Shown in pieces: positions 48,101 to 62,236 of a stretch of DNA of 64,000 bases; within the stretch, counting starts at the first letter, position 1; each line of letters starts with the position of its first letter. The notes beneath the pieces were generated by a model. That model saw nothing but the letters and a program-made list of their open reading frames with translations, was not told the origin of the DNA and did not search any database. The stretch comes from Amycolatopsis keratiniphila subsp. keratiniphila (GTDB lineage: Bacteria; Actinomycetota; Actinomycetes; Mycobacteriales; Pseudonocardiaceae), in contig NZ_LQMT02000005.1 in NCBI RefSeq assembly GCF_001620365.2, positions 419,524 through 483,523 on the forward strand. The letters run 5' to 3'. The position numbers and the translations under genes are program-made.

Positions 48101-51100
48101 ACACAGGACGAGATGACCGAGTGGCCGCCCTCGGGTGCGGATCCGGTCGACCTCGAAGGCTTCTACCCGAACCTGGCAGCCGAAGGACTCGGCTACGGTC
48201 CTGCCTTCCAGGGTGTCCGTGCCGTCTGGACCCGCGACGGCGACGTGTTCGCCGAAGTCCAGGTGGACGACACTCCCGGCACTTTCGGGATCCACCCCGC
48301 GTTGTTCGACTCCGCCCTGCACGCCATCGGCGTCGGCGAGTCACGGGGGCTGGAGATCCCCTTCGCCTGGTCGGATCTCCGCCTGCACGCTGACGGCGCG
48401 ACGGTGCTCCGAGTTCGCCTCAGCCCCGCGGGCGACGGTGCCGTCTCCGTTCTCGCGACCGACCCCGCCGGAGCTCCGGTGTTGTCGGTCGGCTCGCTCA
48501 GCCTGCGGGCTCCGGTCGCCGCGACCACTTCGCTTCCCCGCGACTCGCTGTTCCGCGTCACTTGGACGCCGGTGACGGTGCCCGCCGGTGCTGGGGAACC
48601 AACCGTTGAGTCCTTTGCGGACATGGACGACGTCCGGCATGCGACGGCGCACGCCCGGGAACTCGCCGTGGAGCCGGGCGAGACCCCCGTGGTCTTCCTG
48701 ACCAGCGGCACGTTCACCGATCCGGCGCAGGCGGCGGTCTGGGGACTGGTGCGTTCGGCGCGGGAGGAGTACCGCGGCCGGTTCGTGCTCGTCGACGCCG
48801 ACGACCCCGCCGCGCTCACGGACGGCCTGCTGGCCGGGATCGTGGCCTCCGGCGAGACCGAAGCCGTCGTGCGTGAGGGCGAGGTCCTTGTCCCGCGGCT
48901 CACCCCGGTGCGCGGGGGCGAAACCGGACCGGGCTGGGACCCGGAAGGCACGGTCCTGATCACCGGCGGCACCGGTGCGCTCGCCGCCGAACTCGCCCGG
49001 CACCTCGTCGCACGACGCGGGGTGCGGAACCTGATCCTCGCCGGCCGTCGCGGTCCCGCCGCGGAAGGCGCGAGCGAGCTGGCCGCCGAACTGGCGGACC
49101 TCGGCGCCCAGGCCCGGATCGTCGCCTGTGACGTGGCGGATCGCGACCAGCTGACGGCGTTGCTCGACGGCGTTCCGCTGACCGCGGTCGTCCACGCCGC
49201 GGGCGTCCTCGACGACGGCCTGCTCGCCGTCCTCACCCCGGACCGGTTCGAGACCGTCCTGAGGTCCAAAGTGGACTCCGCGCTCCTGCTGGACGAGCTG
49301 GCCGGTGACGCCCATCTCGTGTTCTTCTCCTCCGCGGCCGGGGTGCTCGGCAGCGCGGGGCAGGCCAACTACGCCGCCGCCAACGCCGCCCTCGACGCGG
49401 TGGCCGCGCGCCGCCGGGAACGCGGACTGCCCGCGACCTCGCTCGCGTGGGGGCTCTGGGAGACCGGCGACGGGATGGCGGGAGCGCTCGCCGGGACCGA
49501 TCGCGCGCGGATGGCGGGCTCCGGGCTGCTGCCGCTCCCGGTCGGCGACGCCTTGACCCTGTTCGACTTCGCCGTGGGAGCCGGGGAAGCGCTGTTCGTA
49601 CCGATGCGGCTCGACGTGCCCGCCCTGCGCACGAGCGTCACGGACGTCCCGCTCCTGCGGGCCTTCGCCGGAAAGTCCCGGCGAACCGCGTCGGCAGCCC
49701 CCGCCGCGCGGGAACTGCGTGACCGGCTGGCGTCGCTGCCCGTCGAGGAGCGTGACCGGGAACTGCTCGCGCTGGTACGCGGCCAGGTCGCCGACGTCCT
49801 CGGCCACCGGGACGCCGGCGCCGTCGAACCGGCCCGCCCGTTCCGGGAGCTGGGTTTCGACTCGCTGACCGCGGTGGAACTCCGCAACGGCCTCAACGCC
49901 ACTTCCGGGCTCCGGCTGCCCGCGACCGCGGTGTTCGACCACCCCACCCCGAAGGCGCTCGCGGAGCTGCTCGCCGCTGAGCTGTTCGGCGCAGCCCCCG
50001 AAGCCCCGGTTCAGGGGCCCACGACGGCGGCCGACGAGCCGATCGCCATCATCGGCATGGCATGCCGTTACCCCGGCGGGGTCGCCTCGCCGGAGGATCT
50101 CTGGCGGCTGGTCGCGGAGGGCCGCGACGGTATCTCGCTCTTCCCGGCCGACCGCGGCTGGGACGTGGACGGCCTCTACGACCCGGACCCCGGCAAGGCG
50201 GGGAAGAGCTACGTGCGCGAGGGCGGATTCCTGCACGAGGCAGGCGATTTCGACGCCGGTTTCTTCGGGATCTCGCCGCGTGAGGCGCTGGGCATGGACC
50301 CGCAACAGCGGCTGCTGCTGGAGGTCTCGTGGGAGGCCTTCGAGCGGGCCGGGATCGACCCCGGCACGCTACGGGGCAGCGACACCGGCGTCTTCGCCGG
50401 GCAGATGTACCACGACTACCTCACCGGCGCCACGGTCGTTCCCGACGACGTCGAGGGCTACCTCGGCACCGGGAACTCCGGAAGCGTGCTGTCCGGGCGG
50501 GTTTCCTACACCTTCGGCCTCGAAGGTCCGGCCGTCACCGTCGACACCGCGTGTTCGTCGTCGCTGGTGGCGCTGCATCTGGCGGCACAGGCACTGCGGC
50601 GCGGCGAATGCTCGCTCGCGCTGGCCGGCGGGGTGACCGTGATGGCCACCCCGGAGACCTTCGTCGACTTCAGCCGTCAGCGAGGTTTGGCACCGGACGG
50701 CCGCTCGAAGTCCTTTTCGGACGGTGCGGACGGCACGTCCTGGTCCGAAGGTGTCGGCATGCTGCTCGTCGAGAGGCTCTCCGACGCCGAGCGCAACGGG
50801 CACCGGATCCTGGCCGTCGTCCGGGGTTCCGCGGTGAACCAGGACGGGGCGTCGAACGGGTTGACCGCGCCGAACGGGCCGTCGCAGCAGCGGGTGATCC
50901 GGCGGGCCTTGGCCGACGCGCGTCTGGAACCGTCCGAAGTGGACGCCGTCGAGGCACACGGGACCGGTACCACGCTGGGCGACCCGATCGAGGCCCAGGC
51001 ACTGCTGGCGACCTACGGCCAGGACCGGGAGGACGCCGCGCTGTGGCTCGGGTCGATCAAGTCGAACATCGGGCACAGCCAGGCCGCCGCCGGGGTGGCC

Positions 51101-54100
51101 GGCGTGATCAAGATGATCGAGGCGATGCGTCACGGCGTGCTGCCGAAGACACTGCACGTCACCGAACCTTCGTCTCATGTGGACTGGACGGCGGGCGCGG
51201 TCTCCCTCCTGACCGAGTCGCGACCCTGGCCGGACGCCGGACGTCCCCGGCGTGCGGCGGTGTCGTCGTTCGGGATCAGCGGGACCAACGCGCACGTCGT
51301 CCTGGAGCAGGGGCCCGCTCCGGTGGAGGCCGCCGAATCCGGTGAAGGACCGGCGCCGTTCGTGCTCTCCGCCGGGAGTGAAGCGGCCCTGCACGACCAA
51401 GCGGCTCGGCTGCGGGACTTCCTCGCCGAGACGCCTGCCGCATTGGCCGACGTCGCCTTCTCGCTGGCCACCACTCGCGCTGCCCTGGAGTACCGGGCCG
51501 CAGTCGTGGCCGGAGACCGCGAAACCCTGCTGGCCGGGCTGGAAAACGTCGCCATCACCGGTCGCGCGACGGAGGGCCGGACGGCGTTCCTGTTCACCGG
51601 TCAGGGCAGTCAGCGGCTCGGGATGGGCGTTGAGCTGGCCGAGCGTTTCCCGGTGTTCGCCGAGGCTTATGACGAGGTGTGTTCCCGGTTCGAGCAGCCG
51701 CTCAGGGACTTGTCGGCTGACGAGTTGAACCAGACCGCGAACACGCAGTGTGCGCTGTTCGCTCTTGAGGTCGCGCTGTTCCGCCTGGTGGAAAGCTGGG
51801 GTGTCCGACCGGACTTCTTGGCCGGGCATTCTGTCGGCGAGATCGCGGCCGCCCACGTCGCGGGCGTGCTTTCCCTCGACGATGCCGCCAAGCTGGTGTC
51901 GGCGCGAGGCCGGTTGATGCAGGCCTTGCCCACCGGCGGCGCGATGGTGGCGCTGCAGGCGACGGAAGCCGAGGTGACACCGCTGCTGACCGAGCGGGTG
52001 TCGCTGGCGGCTATCAACGGTCCGGAGTCAGTGGTCGTTTCGGGTGAGGAGGACGCCGTCGCTGCGGTGGTCTCTCAGTTCGAGGGCCGCAAGAGCAAGC
52101 GGCTCACCGTGAGTCACGCGTTCCACTCGCCGTTGATGGAGCCGATGCTGGACGAGTTCCGCGCCGTCACCGACAGCCTGGTGTTCGCGGCGCCGAGGAT
52201 TCCGATCGTGTCGGGTGGCCTGGCGGAGGTGTCCACTTCGGACTACTGGGTCCGCCATGTCCGTGACGCGGTGCGGTTCCACGATTCGGTCAAGTTCCTG
52301 GAAGCCGAGGGCGTCACGCGGTTCCTGGAGATCGGGCCCGACGGCGTCCTGACCGCGATGGCCAAGGAAAGCGCCGAGGACGCGGTCGTCGTTCCGGCAC
52401 TCCGGCGCGACCGGCCGGAGGTGGAGACGCTGCTGACGGCGGTGGCCGGGCTGCACGCCCACGGCGTGAACGTCGATCTGACCGCTCTGCTCGATGGTGG
52501 AAAGCCCGTCGACCTGCCCACGTATGCCTTCCAGCACCGACGTTTCTGGCTGTCCTCAGCGGGCGGAGCGGCGGGCGACGTCACCGCGGCCGGGCTCGGC
52601 ACCACCGACCACCCGCTGCTCGGCGCGGCCGCGGCACTGCCCGGTGACGGCGGATTCCTGCTCACTGGCCGGTTGTCCGGGCACACCCAGCCGTGGCTGG
52701 CCGAACACCGGGTCGGTGGCGTGGTCCTGCTGCCCGGCACCGCGTTCGTCGAGATCGCCCTGCGCGCGGGGGACGAGGCGGGCTGCGGTCACCTCGAAGA
52801 CCTGACCCTCGAAGCGCCGCTCGTCCTGCCCGAACGCGGTGCGACCCAGCTGTCCGTGCTGGTCGGCGCGGCCGACGACACCGGTCGCCGGACCGTCGAG
52901 ATCCACTCACGTCAGGAAGGCGAAGACGGCTGGCAGCGGCACGCGACCGGGCTGCTTTCGGCCGCCGGCGCCGTCGAACCGGCCGGGTTGACGACCTGGC
53001 CGCCGCAGAACGCCGAAGCCGTCCCGGTGGGTGACGTCTACGAGCGGCTCGCCGCCACCGGTCTCGAGTACGGTCCGGCGTTCTGTGGCCTCCGGGCGGC
53101 GTGGCGAGCGGGTGAAGACCTGTTCGCGGAGGTCGAACTCCCGGAGGACCAGCACGCCGACGCCGCCCGGTTCGGCGTGCATCCGGCGCTGCTCGACGCC
53201 GCGCTCCACACCCTCGGCCTCGCGGGCGGCGACGACGGCACTCGGCTTCCGTTCGCCTGGTCCGGGGTGCGCCTGCACGCCGCGGGCGCGACCCGGCTCC
53301 GTGTCCGGCTGCGGCCGTCCGGTCCCGACGGGTTCGAGGTCCTGGTCGCCGACGGCACCGGTCGCCCGGTCGTCTCAGCCGAAGAGTTGACGCTACGCGA
53401 GATCTACGCCTCGGCGCGCAAGGGACACGACTCGCTCTACCGGGTCGCCTGGCGTCCGGTCCCGCTCCCGGAGACCGGCGAAGCCCTGCCCGCGAAGTCC
53501 GTTTTCTCCGTGCCACGCGGCGGGGACACGGCCGAGCGTGTCCACGAGACGACGGCCGCCGTTCTCGAAGTCGTCCAGCGGTGGCTCGACGACGAACCGG
53601 ACGGTCCGCTCGTCGTCCACACCCGGGGCGGGGTCACCGCGGGCGACGGCGAAGCGGTGACCGACCTCGCGCACGCCGCTGTCTGGGGACTGGTGCGCGC
53701 CGCGCAGTCGGAAAACCCCGGGCGGTTCGTACTGGTCGACGCCGAGACCGTGCCCGACGGCCGGATCCTGGCCATCGACGAGCCTCAGATCGCCTTGCGC
53801 GACGGCCGGGCTCTTGCACCGCGCCTGGCCACCACCGCCTCGTCCACGGAACTGACCCCGCCCGAGGGAGCCTGGCGGCTGGACACCACCGGCCGCGGCA
53901 CCCTGGAGAACCTCGCCCTGGTGCCGTCGCCCGAAGCGGTCGCGCCGTTGGCCGAGGGCGAGGTCCGGATCGCGGTGCGGGCCGCCGGACTCAACTTCCG
54001 CGACGTCCTGATCGCGCTGGGCATGTACCCGGGCGCGGCCACCCTCGGTAGTGAAGGCGCGGGCGTGATCACCGAGATCGGTCCCGGTGTCACCGGCCTC

Positions 54101-57100
54101 GATGTCGGCGACCGCGTGTTCGGCCTGATGTCGAACGGGTTCGGCCCTCAGGTCGTCACCGATCACCGGACGCTGGCGAAGATGCCGGAGGACTGGTCGT
54201 TCGCCACGGCGGCCTCGGTCCCGATCGTGTTCCTCACCGCCTACTACGGGCTGTTCGACCTCGCGCGGCTCGAAGCGGGAGAGTCGATCCTGGTGCACGC
54301 GGCGGCGGGCGGCGTCGGCATGGCGGCGACCCAGCTGGCCCGCCACGCCGGGGCCGAGGTGTTCGGTACCGCCGGTCCGGGCAAGTGGGACATCTTGCGT
54401 GCCAACGGTTTCGACGACACCCACCTCTCCTCCTCCCGTGACCTCGGCTTCGAGGAGAAGTTCCGCGATGCCACCGGTGGACGCGGTGTCGACGTCGTCC
54501 TGAACTCGCTGGCCGGCGACTACGTCGACGCGTCACTGCGGCTGCTGGCCCCGGGTGGGCGATTCGCCGAGATGGGCAAGACCGACATCCGGGAACCGGG
54601 GGAGACCGGCGTCGAGTACCACCCCTTCGACGTGATCGACGCCGGACCCGAGCGCATCCACGAGATGCTCGCCGCGCTGCTGGAGCTGTTCGCGGCCGGG
54701 GCTCTGACGCCGTTGCCGGTCACCGCCTGGGACGTCCGGCGCGGCCTCGACGCGTTCCGTTTCCTCAGCCAGGCCAAGCACGTCGGCAAGAACGTCCTGA
54801 CCATGCCCGCCGCCCTCGATCCCGACGGCACCGTGCTGGTCACCGGCGGAACGGGCGCCCTCGGCGCGCTCTTCGCCCGGCATCTGGTGCGCGAACGCGG
54901 CGTCCGGCGGCTGCTGCTGACCAGCAGGCGCGGCCACGACGCCCCGGGCGTACCCGAGCTGGTCGCCGAGCTCACCGAGGCGGGCGCGTCGGTGACGGTC
55001 GAGGCGTGTGACGCGGCGGATCGCGACGCGCTCGCCGCCGTCCTCGCCGGGATCCCGGCCGCGCATCCGCTGACCGGCGTGGTGCACACGGCGGGTGTTC
55101 TCGACGACGGCCTCGTCGGCTCGCTGACCCCGGAGCGGCTGGCGAAGGCGTTGCGGCCGAAGGTCGACGCGGCGCTGAACCTGCACGAACTGACCATTGG
55201 CGCGGATCTCGCCGAGTTCGTCGTCTTCTCTTCGGCGGCCGGAGTCTTCGGCAACGCCGGACAGGCGAACTACGCCGCCGCCAACGGCTTCCTGGACGCG
55301 CTCAGCGTCCGGCGCGCCGTGCACGGGCTGCCCGCGCGATCGCTGGCGTGGGGTCTGTGGGCCGAAACGGGCGGGATGGGCGGCACGCTCGGCGAGGCCG
55401 AGCTGGCCAGGATGGCCCAAAGCGGTACCGCCGCACTGTCCACACAGGACGGCCTGGAGCTCTTCGACGCCGCGGGTGCGCTGGCGGAACCGGTGCTGGT
55501 GCCGATGCGCCTGGACGTCGCCGCGATGGGCGCGGACGGTCTTCCGCCGTTGCTGCGCGGCCTCGCCCGCGGCCCGGTCCGCCGCGCCGCGTCCGCCGGG
55601 GCCACCGGTGACGCGGACTCGTTGCGGGACCGGCTCCTCGCCGTGCCCGCCGCCGACCGGGCGACCCTGCTGGTCGACCTCGTGCGCACCCATTCCGCGA
55701 CCGTGCTCGGGCACACCGCGGCGGACGCGGTCGAGGCCACGCGGTCCTTCCAGGAGATCGGGTTCGACTCCCTGACCGCCGTCGAACTACGCAACCGGCT
55801 CACCGCCGCCACCGGGCTGCGGCTGCCGGCGACGCTGATCTTCGACTACCCGACCCCGGAAGCACTCGCCGCCCACATCGGCGAAGGCGTCCTGGGTGCG
55901 CAGGGCGGGCCCGAGACCGGGCAGGCGGCCGTGACGGCCGACGAGCCGATCGCGATCGTCGCGATGAGCTGCCGGTTCCCCGGCCACGCCGACACCCCCG
56001 AACGGCTCTGGGCCCTGCTGGCCGAGGGCCGGGACGCGCTGGGCGAGTTCCCCGCCGACCGTGGCTGGGACCTGGAGCGGCTGTTCGACACCGACCCGGA
56101 CCGCCGGGGCACCTCCTACACCCGCCAAGGCGCCTTCCTCGAAACCGCCGGGGAGTTCGACGCGGGCTTCTTCGGGATCTCGCCGCGTGAGGCGCTGGCG
56201 ATGGATCCGCAGCAGCGGCTCCTGTTGGAGACGTCGTGGGAGGCGTTCGAACGGGCCGGGATCGATCCGGCCACGTTGCGCGGCAGCCGCACCGGTGTGT
56301 TCGCCGGGGTGATGGACAACGAATACGTGTCCGGTTCGGCGGAGGTCCCCGACGGGGTCGAGGGCTACCTGGCCACCGGCACCTCGGCGAGTGTCGCCTC
56401 GGGCCGCGTTTCCTACACCTTCGGTCTCGAAGGCCCGGCGGTCACCGTCGACACGGCGTGTTCGTCGTCGCTGGTCGCACTGCATCTCGCGGCGCAAGCG
56501 TTGCGGCAGGGCGAATGCTCGCTGGCCCTGGCCGGCGGGGTGACCGTGATGGCCACGCCGGGTACGTTCGTCGAGTTCAGCCGTCAGCGCGGGCTGGCCG
56601 CCGACGGCCGCTGCAAGGCGTTCGCCGACGGCGCCGACGGCACGGGCTGGGGCGAAGGCGCCGGGATGCTGCTCGTGGAGCGGCTTTCCGACGCCCGCCG
56701 CAACGGGCATCCGGTGCTCGCGGTGCTGCGGGGCAGCGCGGTCAACCAGGACGGCGCGTCGAACGGCCTCACCGCGCCGAACGGTCCTTCGCAGCAGCGG
56801 GTGATCCGTCAGGCACTGGCGAACGCGCGGCTCGAACCGTCCGAAGTGGACGCCGTCGAAGCGCACGGAACCGGTACCACGCTGGGCGACCCGATCGAGG
56901 CGCAGGCACTGCTGGCGACCTACGGCCAGGATCGGGAACGGCCGTTGCTGCTCGGTTCGGTCAAGTCGAACATCGGGCACACGCAAGCGGCGGCGGGCGT
57001 CGCCGGCGTGATCAAGATGGTGCTCGCGATGCGGCACGGGACACTGCCGCGCACGCTGCACGTCGACACGCCGACTTCGCGGGTCGACTGGGCGGCCGGC

Positions 57101-60100
57101 CGGGTCACGCTCGCGACCGAGCCGACCCCGTGGCCGGAGACCGGTGGCCCGCGCCGGGCGGCGGTGTCGTCGTTCGGGATGAGCGGTACCAACGCGCACG
57201 TCGTCCTCGAACAGGCCGAAGCGGTCGAGACACGGGACGAAACCTCGCCTGGGCTGCTCGGTGACGTCTTCGCGTGGCCGCTGTCGGCGAAGGAACCCGA
57301 GGCCGTCGCCGCGCAGGCGGCACGGCTGAAGTCCTTCCTGACCGGCGAACGTCCGGTGGACGTGGCCTACTCGCTGGCGACCGCGCGGACCACATTGGAG
57401 CATCGCGCGGTCGTCGTCGGCGAAGACCCGATCGCCGGGTTGGCCGCGCTGGCCGCGGGCGAGCCGTCGGGTTCGGTGGTGACCGGGACCGCGACCAGCG
57501 GGAAGGCGGTGTTCGTCTTTCCCGGCCAGGGTTCGCAGTGGGCCGGGATGGCGGTCGAGTTGCTGGCGTCCGCACCCGTGTTCGCCGAGTCGATGGCCGA
57601 GTGCGAAACCGCGCTCCTGTCCTCTGTGGACTGGAAGCTGACCGAGGTGCTCTCGGACGCGACCGCGCTGGAGCGGGTCGACGTCGTGCAACCCGCCTTG
57701 TTCGCGGTGATGGTGTCGCTGGCCAGGCTGTGGCGTGCCAGTGGCATCGAGCCGGCCGCCGTCGTCGGGCACTCGCAGGGCGAGATCGCGGCGGCGTGCG
57801 TCGCCGGCGCGCTGTCGCTCGATGACGCGGCACGGGTGGTCTGCCTGCGCAGCAAGGCGATCACGGCGCTTTCGGGCCGGGGTGGCATGGTCTCCGTCGC
57901 CGCTCCCGAAGCCCGAGTCCGCGAGCTGCTGCCCGAGGGTGTGTCGCTCGCCGCGGTGAACGGTCCCGCGTCGGTGGTGGTGTCGGGTGACGTCGCCGGT
58001 CTGGACGCGCTCATGGCCGCTTGCGAGGCGAGCGGGCTGCGCGCGAAGCGGATCCCGGTGGACTACGCGTCGCATTCCGCGCACGTCGATGCCATCGAAC
58101 AGGACGTCCTGGCCGCGCTCGACGGGATCGAGCCACGGGTGCCGGAGATCCCGTTCTACTCGACGGTGGCCGGGGAGCCGCTCGATCCGGTGATGGACGC
58201 GGCGTACTGGTTCCGGAACCTGCGCGGGACCGTCCACTTCGGACATACTGTCCGGCGGCTGCTCGACGACGGGTTCCGGTTCTTCGTCGAAGCGAGCCCG
58301 CATCCGGTCCTGGTCACCGGGATCGCCGACACCGCCGAGGACGCGGGAGAACGCGCCGTCGCCGTCGGCAGCCTGCGCCGGGACGAGGGAGGGCCGCTGC
58401 GGTTCCTCACCTCGCTGGCCGAAGCCCACGTCCACGGCCTCAGCCCGGACTGGACGGCGCTGGCCCCCGGAACCCGCGTCGACCTGCCGACCTACGCCTT
58501 CCAGCACGAGCACTACTGGCTGCGGACGCGGTCTTCGGCCGATCCCGGACAGGCCGGTCTGGACGACGGCGGGCATCCGCTGCTCGGGGCCGTCGTCCCG
58601 CTGGCGGGCAGCGACGGCCTGGTGGCGACCGGCCGGATCTCGGCGCGGAACCAGACCTGGCTGCCCGATCACGCCGTCGGCGGCACCCTGCTGCTGCCCG
58701 GCGCGGCGCTCGTGGATCTGGCGCTCACGGTGGGGGAGCGCACCGGCTGCGGCCGGATCGCCGAACTGACCATCGAGGCGCCGCTCGTCCTCGGGGAGTC
58801 CGGGAGCGCGCGGCTGCAGGTGACCGTCGGGGCGTCCGCTGACGACGGCACTCGCGAGGTCGCCGTGTACTCCCGGGACGAAACCGCTGGCACGGAGTGG
58901 ATCCGGCACGCGACCGGTCTGCTCGCCGCGGACGGGGAAACCCCCGTGGCGGACCTGACCCAGTGGCCGCCCGCGGGAGCCGAAGCGATCTCCCTCGACG
59001 GCCATTACGAAGGCCTCGCGGAACTGGGCTACGGCTACGGTCCGGCGTTCCGCGGGCTGCGTGCCGCGTGGCGCCGGGGCGACGACGTGTTCGCCGAAGT
59101 CGCGCTCCCGGAAGACCGGTTCGCCGAGGCCGCCGCGTTCGGCCTGCACCCCGCGCTCCTCGACGCCGCCCTGCACGCGCTGGGCTTCGGGCTGCTCCCC
59201 GACGACGGGCAACTGCGACTTCCGTTCTCCTGGAACGAAGTCTCGCTGTCGGCCGTCGGCGCGCCGAGCCTGCGCGTCCGGCTTTCCCCCGCCGGGGAGG
59301 ACGCGGTGACGGTGGACCTCGCCGACACCGCCGGGGCGCCGGTCGCCTCGATCGGCTCCGTGGTGTTCCTGCCGGTGGCCGAGGCTCAGCTCGCCGGTGC
59401 CCGGCGGGATCCGGCGGATTCGCTGTTCCAGGTCCAATGGACGGATCTGTCCACAAAGGACGTCATCGCACCGTCGGTCCTCGTGCTCGGCGAAGACTGC
59501 GCGGACCTCGCGGAGCTCGCCGCGGATCTCGACGCGGGCAGGCCGTCGCCCGACGTGGTGCTCACGACCTGCGCACCCGTCACCGGCGACCTCGCCGAGG
59601 GCGCGCACGCTGCCGCGAAGGACGCGCTGGCGCTCGTCCAGAACTGGCTTGCCGACGACCGGTTCTCCGGCGCCAGGCTGGTCTTCCGCACTTCGGGCGC
59701 GGTCTCGGTGGCCGCGGACGAACCGGTCACCGACCCGGCCAACGCGACGGTCTGGGGTCTCGTGCGCACGGCGCAGGAGGAGAATCCCGGCCGGTTCGGT
59801 CTTCTCGACACCGATGGCTCCGAGGCCGTCTTGGACGCGGCGCTGGCGCTCGACGAGCCCCAGCTCGCGCTGCGGGCCGGAACGGTGCTGGGCGCCCGGC
59901 TGGTCAAGGCGTCCGCCGACACCGCGCTCGTCCCGCCTTCGGGCAGCCGCGCGTGGACCGTCGACACCCTCGGCGGCGGCACTCTGGAGAACCTGGTGCT
60001 ACGGGACCGGCCCGATCTGCTGGCGCCGCTCGCCGACGGGCAGGTCCGCATCGCCGTGCGGTCGGGCGGGCTCAACTTCCGGGACGTCGTGGTGGCCCTC

Positions 60101-62233
60101 GGGCTCGTCCCCGGGCAGGAAGGCATCGGTGGGGAAGGCGCGGGCGTGGTCACCGAGACCGGCCCCGGCGTCACCGATCTGGTGCCGGGCGACCGCGTGC
60201 TGGGCATGTTCGACGCGTCGTTCGGCCCGGTCGCCGTCGCCGACCGGAAGCTGATCGCGCCCGTTCCGGACGACTGGTCGTTCACCGAAGCCGCTTCGGC
60301 GCCCGTCGCGTTCCTGACTGCCTATGTCGGCCTGGCCGACCTCGGCGAGCTGCGGCCGGGGCAGACCGTGCTGATCCACGCCGCCGCCGGTGGGGTCGGT
60401 ATGGCCGCGGTCCAGCTGGCCCGGCACTTCGGAGCCGAGATCTACGTGACCGCGAGCCCCGCGAAGTGGGACACGCTGCGGGCGATGGGCTTCGACGACG
60501 ACCACATCGCGTCCAGCCGGACACTCGATTTCGAGGACAAGATCCGCGAAGCGACCGGTGGCCGCGGGGTCGACCTGGTGCTGGACTCGCTGGCTAGGGA
60601 GTTCGTCGACGCGTCGCTGCGGCTGGTGCGCGAAGGCGGGCGGTTCGTCGAGATGGGCAAGACCGACATCCGCGACGCGGACGAGGTCGCGGCCGCCCAT
60701 CCCGGCGTCACCTACCGCGCCTTCGACCTGATCGACTCCGGGCACGACCGGATCCAGGAGATCCTCGGCGAACTCCTGGCGCTGGCGGGCAAGGACGTGG
60801 TGCGGCCGCTGCCGACCACCGCGTGGGACGTCCGGCGCGCCCCCGAGGCGTTCCGGTTCCTCAGCCAGGCCAAGCACACGGGCAAGATCGTGCTGGAACC
60901 GCCCGCCGTCCTCGACCCCGAGGGAACGGTGCTGATCACCGGCGGCACCGGCGTGCTGGGCGGCTTGTTCGCCCGGCATCTGGTGACCGCGCGCGGCGTC
61001 CGGCGTCTGCTGCTCACGAGCAGGCGCGGGCTCGACGCCGAGGGTGCGCGGGAATTGGTCGCGGACCTGACCGGGCTCGGGGCCACGGTGACCGTCGTGG
61101 CCTGCGACGTCGCCGATCGCGCCGCGGTCGCCGGACTGCTCGGCTCGGTCCCGCCGGAGCATCCGCTGACCGCCGTGGTGCACACCGCCGGCGTGCTCGA
61201 CGACGGGCTGATCCCGGCGCTGACCCTGGAGCGGCTCGAAACCGTGTTCCGCCCCAAGGTCGACGCCGCGGTCCACCTGCACGAACTGACCCGCGACCTC
61301 GGACTGGCCGCGTTCGTGCTGTTCTCCTCGTCCGCGGCGACGTTCGGCGCCGCAGGGCAGGGGAACTACGCGGCGGCCAACGCCTTCCTCGACGCACTCG
61401 CCCAGCACCGCCGGGCCGAAGGGCTCGCCGGGCAGGCACTGGCGTGGGGTTTCTGGGCCGAGCGAAGTGCGATGACCGGCCATCTCGACGAGGCGGACGT
61501 GGCCAGGATGAAGCGATCCGGCGTCAGTCCACTGTCCTCTGTGGATGGTCTGGCGCTGTTCGACGCGGCGGGGGAACGGGACGTGGCGGCGCTGGTGCCC
61601 GTGCACCTGGACACCGCCGCGCTCCGAGGACAGGCCGAAGTGCCCGCCCTGCTGCGTGTTCTCGCGGGTGCTCCGGCCAAGCGGGTCGCGGGAGCGGCCG
61701 CCACGAGCGGACCGTCGCTCGCCCAGCGGCTGGCGGCACTGCCCGCCGCGGACCGGGAGCCGTTCCTGCTGGATCTGGTGCGCTCGCACGCCGCGGCCGC
61801 GCTCGGCCACGCGTCGGTCGCCAAGGTCGGGCCGGAGCTGGCCTTCCGTGACCTCGGCTTCGACTCACTGACCGCGGTCGAGCTGCGCAACCGGCTCGGC
61901 GCGGCGACCGGGCTGCGGCTGCCGTCCACGCTGGTCTTCGATCAGCCGAGTCCGGCCGCGCTCGCCCGGCACCTCCTGGCGGAACTGGGCGAACCGGCCG
62001 GCGCCGAGCCCGAGGTGGCGGTGCTGGCCGACCTCGACCGGCTGGAGACCGCACTGGCCGCGGCGGTCACCGACGACGAGACCGCGGACCGGATCACCGA
62101 CCGGCTGCGCGCGGTACTCGCCCGGTGGACCGAGGCCCGCGGCCCGGCCGAGGACGAGGGTGACGGCGATCTGGCCGACGCCAGCGCCGACGAGCTGTTC
62201 GACATCTTGCACAAGGAATTCGGAAGGTCGTGA
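45101..62233 (+). CDS. Type I modular PKS, modules 3, 4 and 5
   Basis: About 5710 residues from ATG 45101 (CTGGAG 5 nt upstream; an in-frame GTG at 45080 is less likely). An N-terminal coiled-coil docking segment ([20 protein letters not shown]) leads. M3: KS (Cys204), AT (Ser625, GHSVGE/HAFH, malonyl), DH (His912), KR, ACP (Ser1588). M4: KS (Cys1818), AT (Ser2244, GHSVGE/HAFH, malonyl), DH (His2536), ER, KR, ACP (Ser3557). M5: KS (Cys3787), AT (Ser4225, GHSQGE/YASH, methylmalonyl), DH (His4524), ER, KR, ACP (Ser5589). A C-terminal docking region ends it. All KRs carry LDD (B-type). Expected units: C=C from M3, CH2-CH2 from M4, methyl-branched saturated from M5. The M5 enoylreductase has Val where M2 and M4 have Tyr (TAYVG against TAYYG). 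The gap to the upstream PKS stop is 22 bp and to the next start 3 bp, so the genes are co-translated. Confidence 0.96.
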   Translation: MSTSENKVVEALRAALKEADRLRGENRRLTGEPIAIIGMACRYPGGVRSPEELWDLVAGERTGLTGFPADRGWDLDGLYDPEQGKPGKSYVREGGFLHDAARFDPAFFGISPREALAMDPQQRLLLEISWEAIERAGIAPDSLRGSRTGVFAGVIHNEYSAIAGTPPADLEPYLGNGSFASIASGRVSYTFGLEGPAVTVDTACSSSLVALHLAAQALRQGECSLALAGGVTVMANPAAFVDFSRQRGLAADGRIKAFAEAADGTAWGEGAGMLLVERLSDARRNGHRVLAVVRGSAVNQDGASNGLTAPNGLSQQRVIRQALANARLAPSDVDAMEAHGTGTRLGDPIEAQALLATYGQDRTTPLWLGSVKSNIGHSQAAAGVASIIKLVEAMRHGVLPKTLHVDAPTSHVDWSEGAVSLLTAAEPWPKTDRPRRAAVSSFGISGTNAHVVLEQPTAEEEPPSTLAGPVPFVLSGKTEAALREQVARVRELARDSDVTAADLAFSLATTRTALEHRAAVVGTLDDLLTATLVEGRATDGGTAFLFTGQGSQRPGMGRELAERFPVFAEAFDDVSSRFERPIAELSAEELNQTANTQCALFAFEVALFRLVESWGVRPDFLAGHSVGEIAAAHVAGVLSLDDAVTLVSARGRLMQALPTGGAMVALQATEAEVAPLLTDRVSLAAINGPESVVVSGDEDAVAAVVSHFEGRKNKRLVVSHAFHSPLMDPMLDDFRAVVEGLTFTEPRIPIVSDVSSSDYWVRHVRDAVRFHDSIEFLKAEGVTRFLEIGPDAVLTAMAKESAEDAVVLPASRRDRPEVTTLLTAVAGLHVHGADVDWAPLFAGARRVDLPTYPFQYEHFWLESGAAHRDVSAAGLDASPHALLAAAVRPAGEDEILLTGRISLSTLPWLADHVVGGNVLLPGTAFAELALAAADEAGCEAVEELNLEAPLVLHGNGGVQLQVAVGAADDQGRRSVTVHARSEDDDVWVRHASGYLGTAVSTQDEMTEWPPSGADPVDLEGFYPNLAAEGLGYGPAFQGVRAVWTRDGDVFAEVQVDDTPGTFGIHPALFDSALHAIGVGESRGLEIPFAWSDLRLHADGATVLRVRLSPAGDGAVSVLATDPAGAPVLSVGSLSLRAPVAATTSLPRDSLFRVTWTPVTVPAGAGEPTVESFADMDDVRHATAHARELAVEPGETPVVFLTSGTFTDPAQAAVWGLVRSAREEYRGRFVLVDADDPAALTDGLLAGIVASGETEAVVREGEVLVPRLTPVRGGETGPGWDPEGTVLITGGTGALAAELARHLVARRGVRNLILAGRRGPAAEGASELAAELADLGAQARIVACDVADRDQLTALLDGVPLTAVVHAAGVLDDGLLAVLTPDRFETVLRSKVDSALLLDELAGDAHLVFFSSAAGVLGSAGQANYAAANAALDAVAARRRERGLPATSLAWGLWETGDGMAGALAGTDRARMAGSGLLPLPVGDALTLFDFAVGAGEALFVPMRLDVPALRTSVTDVPLLRAFAGKSRRTASAAPAARELRDRLASLPVEERDRELLALVRGQVADVLGHRDAGAVEPARPFRELGFDSLTAVELRNGLNATSGLRLPATAVFDHPTPKALAELLAAELFGAAPEAPVQGPTTAADEPIAIIGMACRYPGGVASPEDLWRLVAEGRDGISLFPADRGWDVDGLYDPDPGKAGKSYVREGGFLHEAGDFDAGFFGISPREALGMDPQQRLLLEVSWEAFERAGIDPGTLRGSDTGVFAGQMYHDYLTGATVVPDDVEGYLGTGNSGSVLSGRVSYTFGLEGPAVTVDTACSSSLVALHLAAQALRRGECSLALAGGVTVMATPETFVDFSRQRGLAPDGRSKSFSDGADGTSWSEGVGMLLVERLSDAERNGHRILAVVRGSAVNQDGASNGLTAPNGPSQQRVIRRALADARLEPSEVDAVEAHGTGTTLGDPIEAQALLATYGQDREDAALWLGSIKSNIGHSQAAAGVAGVIKMIEAMRHGVLPKTLHVTEPSSHVDWTAGAVSLLTESRPWPDAGRPRRAAVSSFGISGTNAHVVLEQGPAPVEAAESGEGPAPFVLSAGSEAALHDQAARLRDFLAETPAALADVAFSLATTRAALEYRAAVVAGDRETLLAGLENVAITGRATEGRTAFLFTGQGSQRLGMGVELAERFPVFAEAYDEVCSRFEQPLRDLSADELNQTANTQCALFALEVALFRLVESWGVRPDFLAGHSVGEIAAAHVAGVLSLDDAAKLVSARGRLMQALPTGGAMVALQATEAEVTPLLTERVSLAAINGPESVVVSGEEDAVAAVVSQFEGRKSKRLTVSHAFHSPLMEPMLDEFRAVTDSLVFAAPRIPIVSGGLAEVSTSDYWVRHVRDAVRFHDSVKFLEAEGVTRFLEIGPDGVLTAMAKESAEDAVVVPALRRDRPEVETLLTAVAGLHAHGVNVDLTALLDGGKPVDLPTYAFQHRRFWLSSAGGAAGDVTAAGLGTTDHPLLGAAAALPGDGGFLLTGRLSGHTQPWLAEHRVGGVVLLPGTAFVEIALRAGDEAGCGHLEDLTLEAPLVLPERGATQLSVLVGAADDTGRRTVEIHSRQEGEDGWQRHATGLLSAAGAVEPAGLTTWPPQNAEAVPVGDVYERLAATGLEYGPAFCGLRAAWRAGEDLFAEVELPEDQHADAARFGVHPALLDAALHTLGLAGGDDGTRLPFAWSGVRLHAAGATRLRVRLRPSGPDGFEVLVADGTGRPVVSAEELTLREIYASARKGHDSLYRVAWRPVPLPETGEALPAKSVFSVPRGGDTAERVHETTAAVLEVVQRWLDDEPDGPLVVHTRGGVTAGDGEAVTDLAHAAVWGLVRAAQSENPGRFVLVDAETVPDGRILAIDEPQIALRDGRALAPRLATTASSTELTPPEGAWRLDTTGRGTLENLALVPSPEAVAPLAEGEVRIAVRAAGLNFRDVLIALGMYPGAATLGSEGAGVITEIGPGVTGLDVGDRVFGLMSNGFGPQVVTDHRTLAKMPEDWSFATAASVPIVFLTAYYGLFDLARLEAGESILVHAAAGGVGMAATQLARHAGAEVFGTAGPGKWDILRANGFDDTHLSSSRDLGFEEKFRDATGGRGVDVVLNSLAGDYVDASLRLLAPGGRFAEMGKTDIREPGETGVEYHPFDVIDAGPERIHEMLAALLELFAAGALTPLPVTAWDVRRGLDAFRFLSQAKHVGKNVLTMPAALDPDGTVLVTGGTGALGALFARHLVRERGVRRLLLTSRRGHDAPGVPELVAELTEAGASVTVEACDAADRDALAAVLAGIPAAHPLTGVVHTAGVLDDGLVGSLTPERLAKALRPKVDAALNLHELTIGADLAEFVVFSSAAGVFGNAGQANYAAANGFLDALSVRRAVHGLPARSLAWGLWAETGGMGGTLGEAELARMAQSGTAALSTQDGLELFDAAGALAEPVLVPMRLDVAAMGADGLPPLLRGLARGPVRRAASAGATGDADSLRDRLLAVPAADRATLLVDLVRTHSATVLGHTAADAVEATRSFQEIGFDSLTAVELRNRLTAATGLRLPATLIFDYPTPEALAAHIGEGVLGAQGGPETGQAAVTADEPIAIVAMSCRFPGHADTPERLWALLAEGRDALGEFPADRGWDLERLFDTDPDRRGTSYTRQGAFLETAGEFDAGFFGISPREALAMDPQQRLLLETSWEAFERAGIDPATLRGSRTGVFAGVMDNEYVSGSAEVPDGVEGYLATGTSASVASGRVSYTFGLEGPAVTVDTACSSSLVALHLAAQALRQGECSLALAGGVTVMATPGTFVEFSRQRGLAADGRCKAFADGADGTGWGEGAGMLLVERLSDARRNGHPVLAVLRGSAVNQDGASNGLTAPNGPSQQRVIRQALANARLEPSEVDAVEAHGTGTTLGDPIEAQALLATYGQDRERPLLLGSVKSNIGHTQAAAGVAGVIKMVLAMRHGTLPRTLHVDTPTSRVDWAAGRVTLATEPTPWPETGGPRRAAVSSFGMSGTNAHVVLEQAEAVETRDETSPGLLGDVFAWPLSAKEPEAVAAQAARLKSFLTGERPVDVAYSLATARTTLEHRAVVVGEDPIAGLAALAAGEPSGSVVTGTATSGKAVFVFPGQGSQWAGMAVELLASAPVFAESMAECETALLSSVDWKLTEVLSDATALERVDVVQPALFAVMVSLARLWRASGIEPAAVVGHSQGEIAAACVAGALSLDDAARVVCLRSKAITALSGRGGMVSVAAPEARVRELLPEGVSLAAVNGPASVVVSGDVAGLDALMAACEASGLRAKRIPVDYASHSAHVDAIEQDVLAALDGIEPRVPEIPFYSTVAGEPLDPVMDAAYWFRNLRGTVHFGHTVRRLLDDGFRFFVEASPHPVLVTGIADTAEDAGERAVAVGSLRRDEGGPLRFLTSLAEAHVHGLSPDWTALAPGTRVDLPTYAFQHEHYWLRTRSSADPGQAGLDDGGHPLLGAVVPLAGSDGLVATGRISARNQTWLPDHAVGGTLLLPGAALVDLALTVGERTGCGRIAELTIEAPLVLGESGSARLQVTVGASADDGTREVAVYSRDETAGTEWIRHATGLLAADGETPVADLTQWPPAGAEAISLDGHYEGLAELGYGYGPAFRGLRAAWRRGDDVFAEVALPEDRFAEAAAFGLHPALLDAALHALGFGLLPDDGQLRLPFSWNEVSLSAVGAPSLRVRLSPAGEDAVTVDLADTAGAPVASIGSVVFLPVAEAQLAGARRDPADSLFQVQWTDLSTKDVIAPSVLVLGEDCADLAELAADLDAGRPSPDVVLTTCAPVTGDLAEGAHAAAKDALALVQNWLADDRFSGARLVFRTSGAVSVAADEPVTDPANATVWGLVRTAQEENPGRFGLLDTDGSEAVLDAALALDEPQLALRAGTVLGARLVKASADTALVPPSGSRAWTVDTLGGGTLENLVLRDRPDLLAPLADGQVRIAVRSGGLNFRDVVVALGLVPGQEGIGGEGAGVVTETGPGVTDLVPGDRVLGMFDASFGPVAVADRKLIAPVPDDWSFTEAASAPVAFLTAYVGLADLGELRPGQTVLIHAAAGGVGMAAVQLARHFGAEIYVTASPAKWDTLRAMGFDDDHIASSRTLDFEDKIREATGGRGVDLVLDSLAREFVDASLRLVREGGRFVEMGKTDIRDADEVAAAHPGVTYRAFDLIDSGHDRIQEILGELLALAGKDVVRPLPTTAWDVRRAPEAFRFLSQAKHTGKIVLEPPAVLDPEGTVLITGGTGVLGGLFARHLVTARGVRRLLLTSRRGLDAEGARELVADLTGLGATVTVVACDVADRAAVAGLLGSVPPEHPLTAVVHTAGVLDDGLIPALTLERLETVFRPKVDAAVHLHELTRDLGLAAFVLFSSSAATFGAAGQGNYAAANAFLDALAQHRRAEGLAGQALAWGFWAERSAMTGHLDEADVARMKRSGVSPLSSVDGLALFDAAGERDVAALVPVHLDTAALRGQAEVPALLRVLAGAPAKRVAGAAATSGPSLAQRLAALPAADREPFLLDLVRSHAAAALGHASVAKVGPELAFRDLGFDSLTAVELRNRLGAATGLRLPSTLVFDQPSPAALARHLLAELGEPAGAEPEVAVLADLDRLETALAAAVTDDETADRITDRLRAVLARWTEARGPAEDEGDGDLADASADELFDILHKEFGRS

Positions 62234-62236
62234 CCC

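Noticed and set aside
55787..59608. A 1273-codon minus-strand frame opposite the second PKS gene
   Set aside because: Same antisense shadow pattern; no recognisable protein and no ribosome-binding site.
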